Shown here: positions 62,503 to 64,000 of the stretch, piece by piece
Layout: the number at the start of each line of letters is the position of its first letter
Numbering within the stretch: the first letter of the stretch is position 1
Assembly (NCBI GenBank): GCA_902559395.1
Contig: CACEHR010000004.1
Coordinates: 1-64,000, forward strand
Reading direction: 5' to 3'
Source of the DNA: an uncultured Pelagibacteraceae bacterium
Lineage (GTDB): Bacteria > Pseudomonadota > Alphaproteobacteria > Pelagibacterales > Pelagibacteraceae
Length of the DNA: 64,000 bases
Notes under the pieces: generated by a model
What the model saw: the letters and a program-made list of their open reading frames with translations, nothing else
Databases searched by the model: none
Told to the model about the DNA's origin: nothing
Made by a program: the position numbers and the translations under genes

Positions 62503-62952
62503 TTAAACTTTTATATCTACACTTCTATCATTTAAATCATTTAAATAATTAAAAGTTAAATCTATAGATTTTATATTCTGTGTATCAGTTAGTAACTGTG
62601 GCCATTCTATTAGTGTTATAAGTTTATTATCTTTTTCAAAAATATCTAAATTATTGATATCTTCTTTCCTATTAATTCTAAATAAGTCATAATGTTTTAT
62701 TCTTATATCTTTTACTTGATACTCGTTTAATAAACTAAAAGTAGGGCTTGTAATTTCTGTTTGTGTTAGATTATTTATTTTTTGATACTCATTTATAAAG
62801 TATTTAACAAAGGTAGTTTTACCAACGCCCATTTCTCCATATAAAAAAACAAACTCGCCACCTTTAAGATATTTTGTAAATTTTTTAGCTAATTCTTTAG
62901 TTAACTTCTCTGAAGTGATATCAATTTTGCTATCTTTAATAGCGATAGGCAT
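62503..62952 (-). CDS. tsaE: tRNA threonylcarbamoyladenosine biosynthesis ATPase TsaE
   Basis: About 149 residues from the ATG at 62952. The Walker A is [10 protein letters not shown] (about 38-47), followed by [11 protein letters not shown] and HYDLFRI, all diagnostic, and LIEWPQLL near the end. It is needed with TsaB/TsaD for t6A37 modification of tRNA. An upstream in-frame ATG at 62979 would lengthen the overlap with ahcY from 17 to 44 bases; the inner start is preferred. Confidence 0.92.
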   Translation of the reverse strand: MPIAIKDSKIDITSEKLTKELAKKFTKYLKGGEFVFLYGEMGVGKTTFVKYFINEYQKINNLTQTEITSPTFSLLNEYQVKDIRIKHYDLFRINRKEDINNLDIFEKDNKLITLIEWPQLLTDTQNIKSIDLTFNYLNDLNDRSVDIKV

Positions 62953-64000
62953 CTGGTTTGAAAGGACCTTCTGTTCCAACGCTTATATAATCTGCTTGTT
63001 CTTTTGATAATTTTGTTAGTTTTGCGCCAACTTTTTTTAGATGCAAAGTTGCTACTTTTTCATCCAAATGTTTTGGAAGCACGTAAACTTTATTTTCATA
63101 ATTTTTATGATTATGCCAAAGTTCTATTTGAGCAATAACTTGATTAGTAAATGATGCGCTCATTACAAAACTTGGGTGTCCAGTTGCACAACCAAGATTA
63201 ACCAATCTTCCTTCCGCTAAAAGAATAATTCTTTTGCCACTTGGTAACTCTATTTCATGTACTTGAGGTTTTACTTCAGTCCACTTATAATTTTTAAGAG
63301 CTTCAACTTGTATTTCATTATCAAAGTGACCAATATTACACAAAATAGCTCTGTCCTTCATATCTCTCATATGGTCTGCAGTAACAATGTCTTTATTACC
63401 TGTTGCTGTTACAACGATATCAGCTCTACTTATAGCCTCTTCCATTAATACTACTTCATAACCTTCCATTGCAGCTTGAAGAGCGCAAATTGGATCTGCC
63501 TCTGTAACTAAAACTCTAGCACCACTTTGTCTTAAAGATGCAGCACTTCCTTTTCCAACATCTCCAAAACCAGCAACAATCGCAATTTTTCCAGACATCA
63601 TTACATCGGTAGCCCTTCTTATCCCGTCTACTAAACTTTCTCTACATCCATATAAATTGTCAAATTTTGATTTTGTAACAGAGTCATTCACGTTTATTGC
63701 TGGAACTAAAAGGGATTTATCTTTTTCCATTTTATTTAGTGCTTTAATTCCAGTGGTAGTTTCTTCTGAAACTCCTTTAATATCTTTCATTAAATCCTGA
63801 TATTCATTGTGCATGATAGCTGTTAAATCTCCACCGTCGTCTAATAACATGTTGGGCTTCCAATCTGGTTTTCCCACTATAGTTTGCTTAATACACCACA
63901 AATATTCTTCCTCTGTTTCACCTTTCCAGGCATAAACAGGGATCCCAGCCTTTGCAATTGCAGCAGCTGCATGATCTTGAGTTGAAAAAATATTACAAGA
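62936..64000 (-). CDS. ahcY: S-adenosylhomocysteine hydrolase (5' end outside window)
   Basis: The frame runs open to the window edge, so the N-terminus is missing; about 354 residues are visible. The first visible residues, [15 protein letters not shown], then [13 protein letters not shown] match the family. The NAD-binding loop is [18 protein letters not shown], and the C-terminus ends KPDAYRY as in all AhcY. It splits SAH into homocysteine and adenosine, closing the SAM cycle needed by methyltransferases. An ATG inside the frame at 63899-63901 is not the true start because conserved sequence continues upstream. Confidence 0.97.
   Translation of the reverse strand, partial: SCNIFSTQDHAAAAIAKAGIPVYAWKGETEEEYLWCIKQTIVGKPDWKPNMLLDDGGDLTAIMHNEYQDLMKDIKGVSEETTTGIKALNKMEKDKSLLVPAINVNDSVTKSKFDNLYGCRESLVDGIRRATDVMMSGKIAIVAGFGDVGKGSAASLRQSGARVLVTEADPICALQAAMEGYEVVLMEEAISRADIVVTATGNKDIVTADHMRDMKDRAILCNIGHFDNEIQVEALKNYKWTEVKPQVHEIELPSGKRIILLAEGRLVNLGCATGHPSFVMSASFTNQVIAQIELWHNHKNYENKVYVLPKHLDEKVATLHLKKVGAKLTKLSKEQADYISVGTEGPFKPDAYRY

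Overview
The window reads as a chromosomal segment from an alphaproteobacterium of the SAR11 / Pelagibacterales type. The sequence is very AT-rich, there is no gene-free stretch over 300 bases, and neighbouring genes often overlap by 4 to 23 bases. The set of small conserved families (DUF2093, DUF3035/BamF-like, DUF2721, DUF6134) and gene orders such as ileS-lspA-DUF3035 and tsaE-amgK-murU are alphaproteobacterial. The assignment is inferred from these traits; no rRNA gene is present to confirm it. I saw no tRNA, rRNA, CRISPR array, insertion sequence or phage gene, and no recognisable DNA-binding transcription regulator.

Layout. 1-2300: gene tail, pirin, quinone oxidoreductase, DUF2721. 2340-7973: UbiA followed by a lipid A/Kdo operon (msbA, waaA, lpxK, lpxL). 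7975-10013: DUF2093, purD, rsmD. 10010-16423 (minus): HAD protein, ribF, ileS, lspA, BamF-like lipoprotein, pgi. 16491-18586: heat-shock promoter, groES-groEL, terminator. 18592-20196: islet with a methyltransferase, a sulfotransferase and a 38-residue basic ORF. 20282-27625: typA, a YczE-like membrane protein, DUF6134, a renalase-like flavoprotein, the TldE/TldD pair and a DCC-type protein. 27622-34855: two poorly known proteins (one with a polylysine N-terminus and long coiled coil), cfa, a DapA-like aldolase, GT9, a membrane J-protein and oligopeptidase B. 34868-35441: hsp20 with a textbook RpoH promoter and a terminator.

35452-51874 is a purine acquisition and breakdown island. It holds an NCS2 permease, a BMP-type nucleoside ABC importer preceded by a deaminase, and two divergent operons that share a 47-bp intergenic region. 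The minus operon is uraH-xdhA-xdhB-guaD-puuD-gpt; the plus operon is uraD-alc-allA-puuE. Together they encode guanine -> xanthine -> urate -> 5-hydroxyisourate -> OHCU -> allantoin -> allantoate -> ureidoglycolate -> glyoxylate, with release of ammonia and urea. The urate oxidase step is unusual: the PuuD membrane domain stops where the usual fused cytochrome c domain would begin, and a stand-alone exported monoheme cytochrome c lies at the far end of the island.

51918-64000: DUF1330, AlkA-type glycosylase, EamA exporter, msrA, sulfurtransferase, an RND pump whose adaptor has no alpha-hairpin, a lytic-transglycosylase-like lipoprotein, a VanZ-like protein, gpmA, the murU/amgK peptidoglycan-recycling pair, tsaE and the 3' part of ahcY, which runs off the window end.

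The best candidates for something new are the split urate oxidase, the hairpin-less RND adaptor, the polylysine coiled-coil protein and the methyltransferase/sulfotransferase islet. No clearly novel multi-gene system was evident beyond these.
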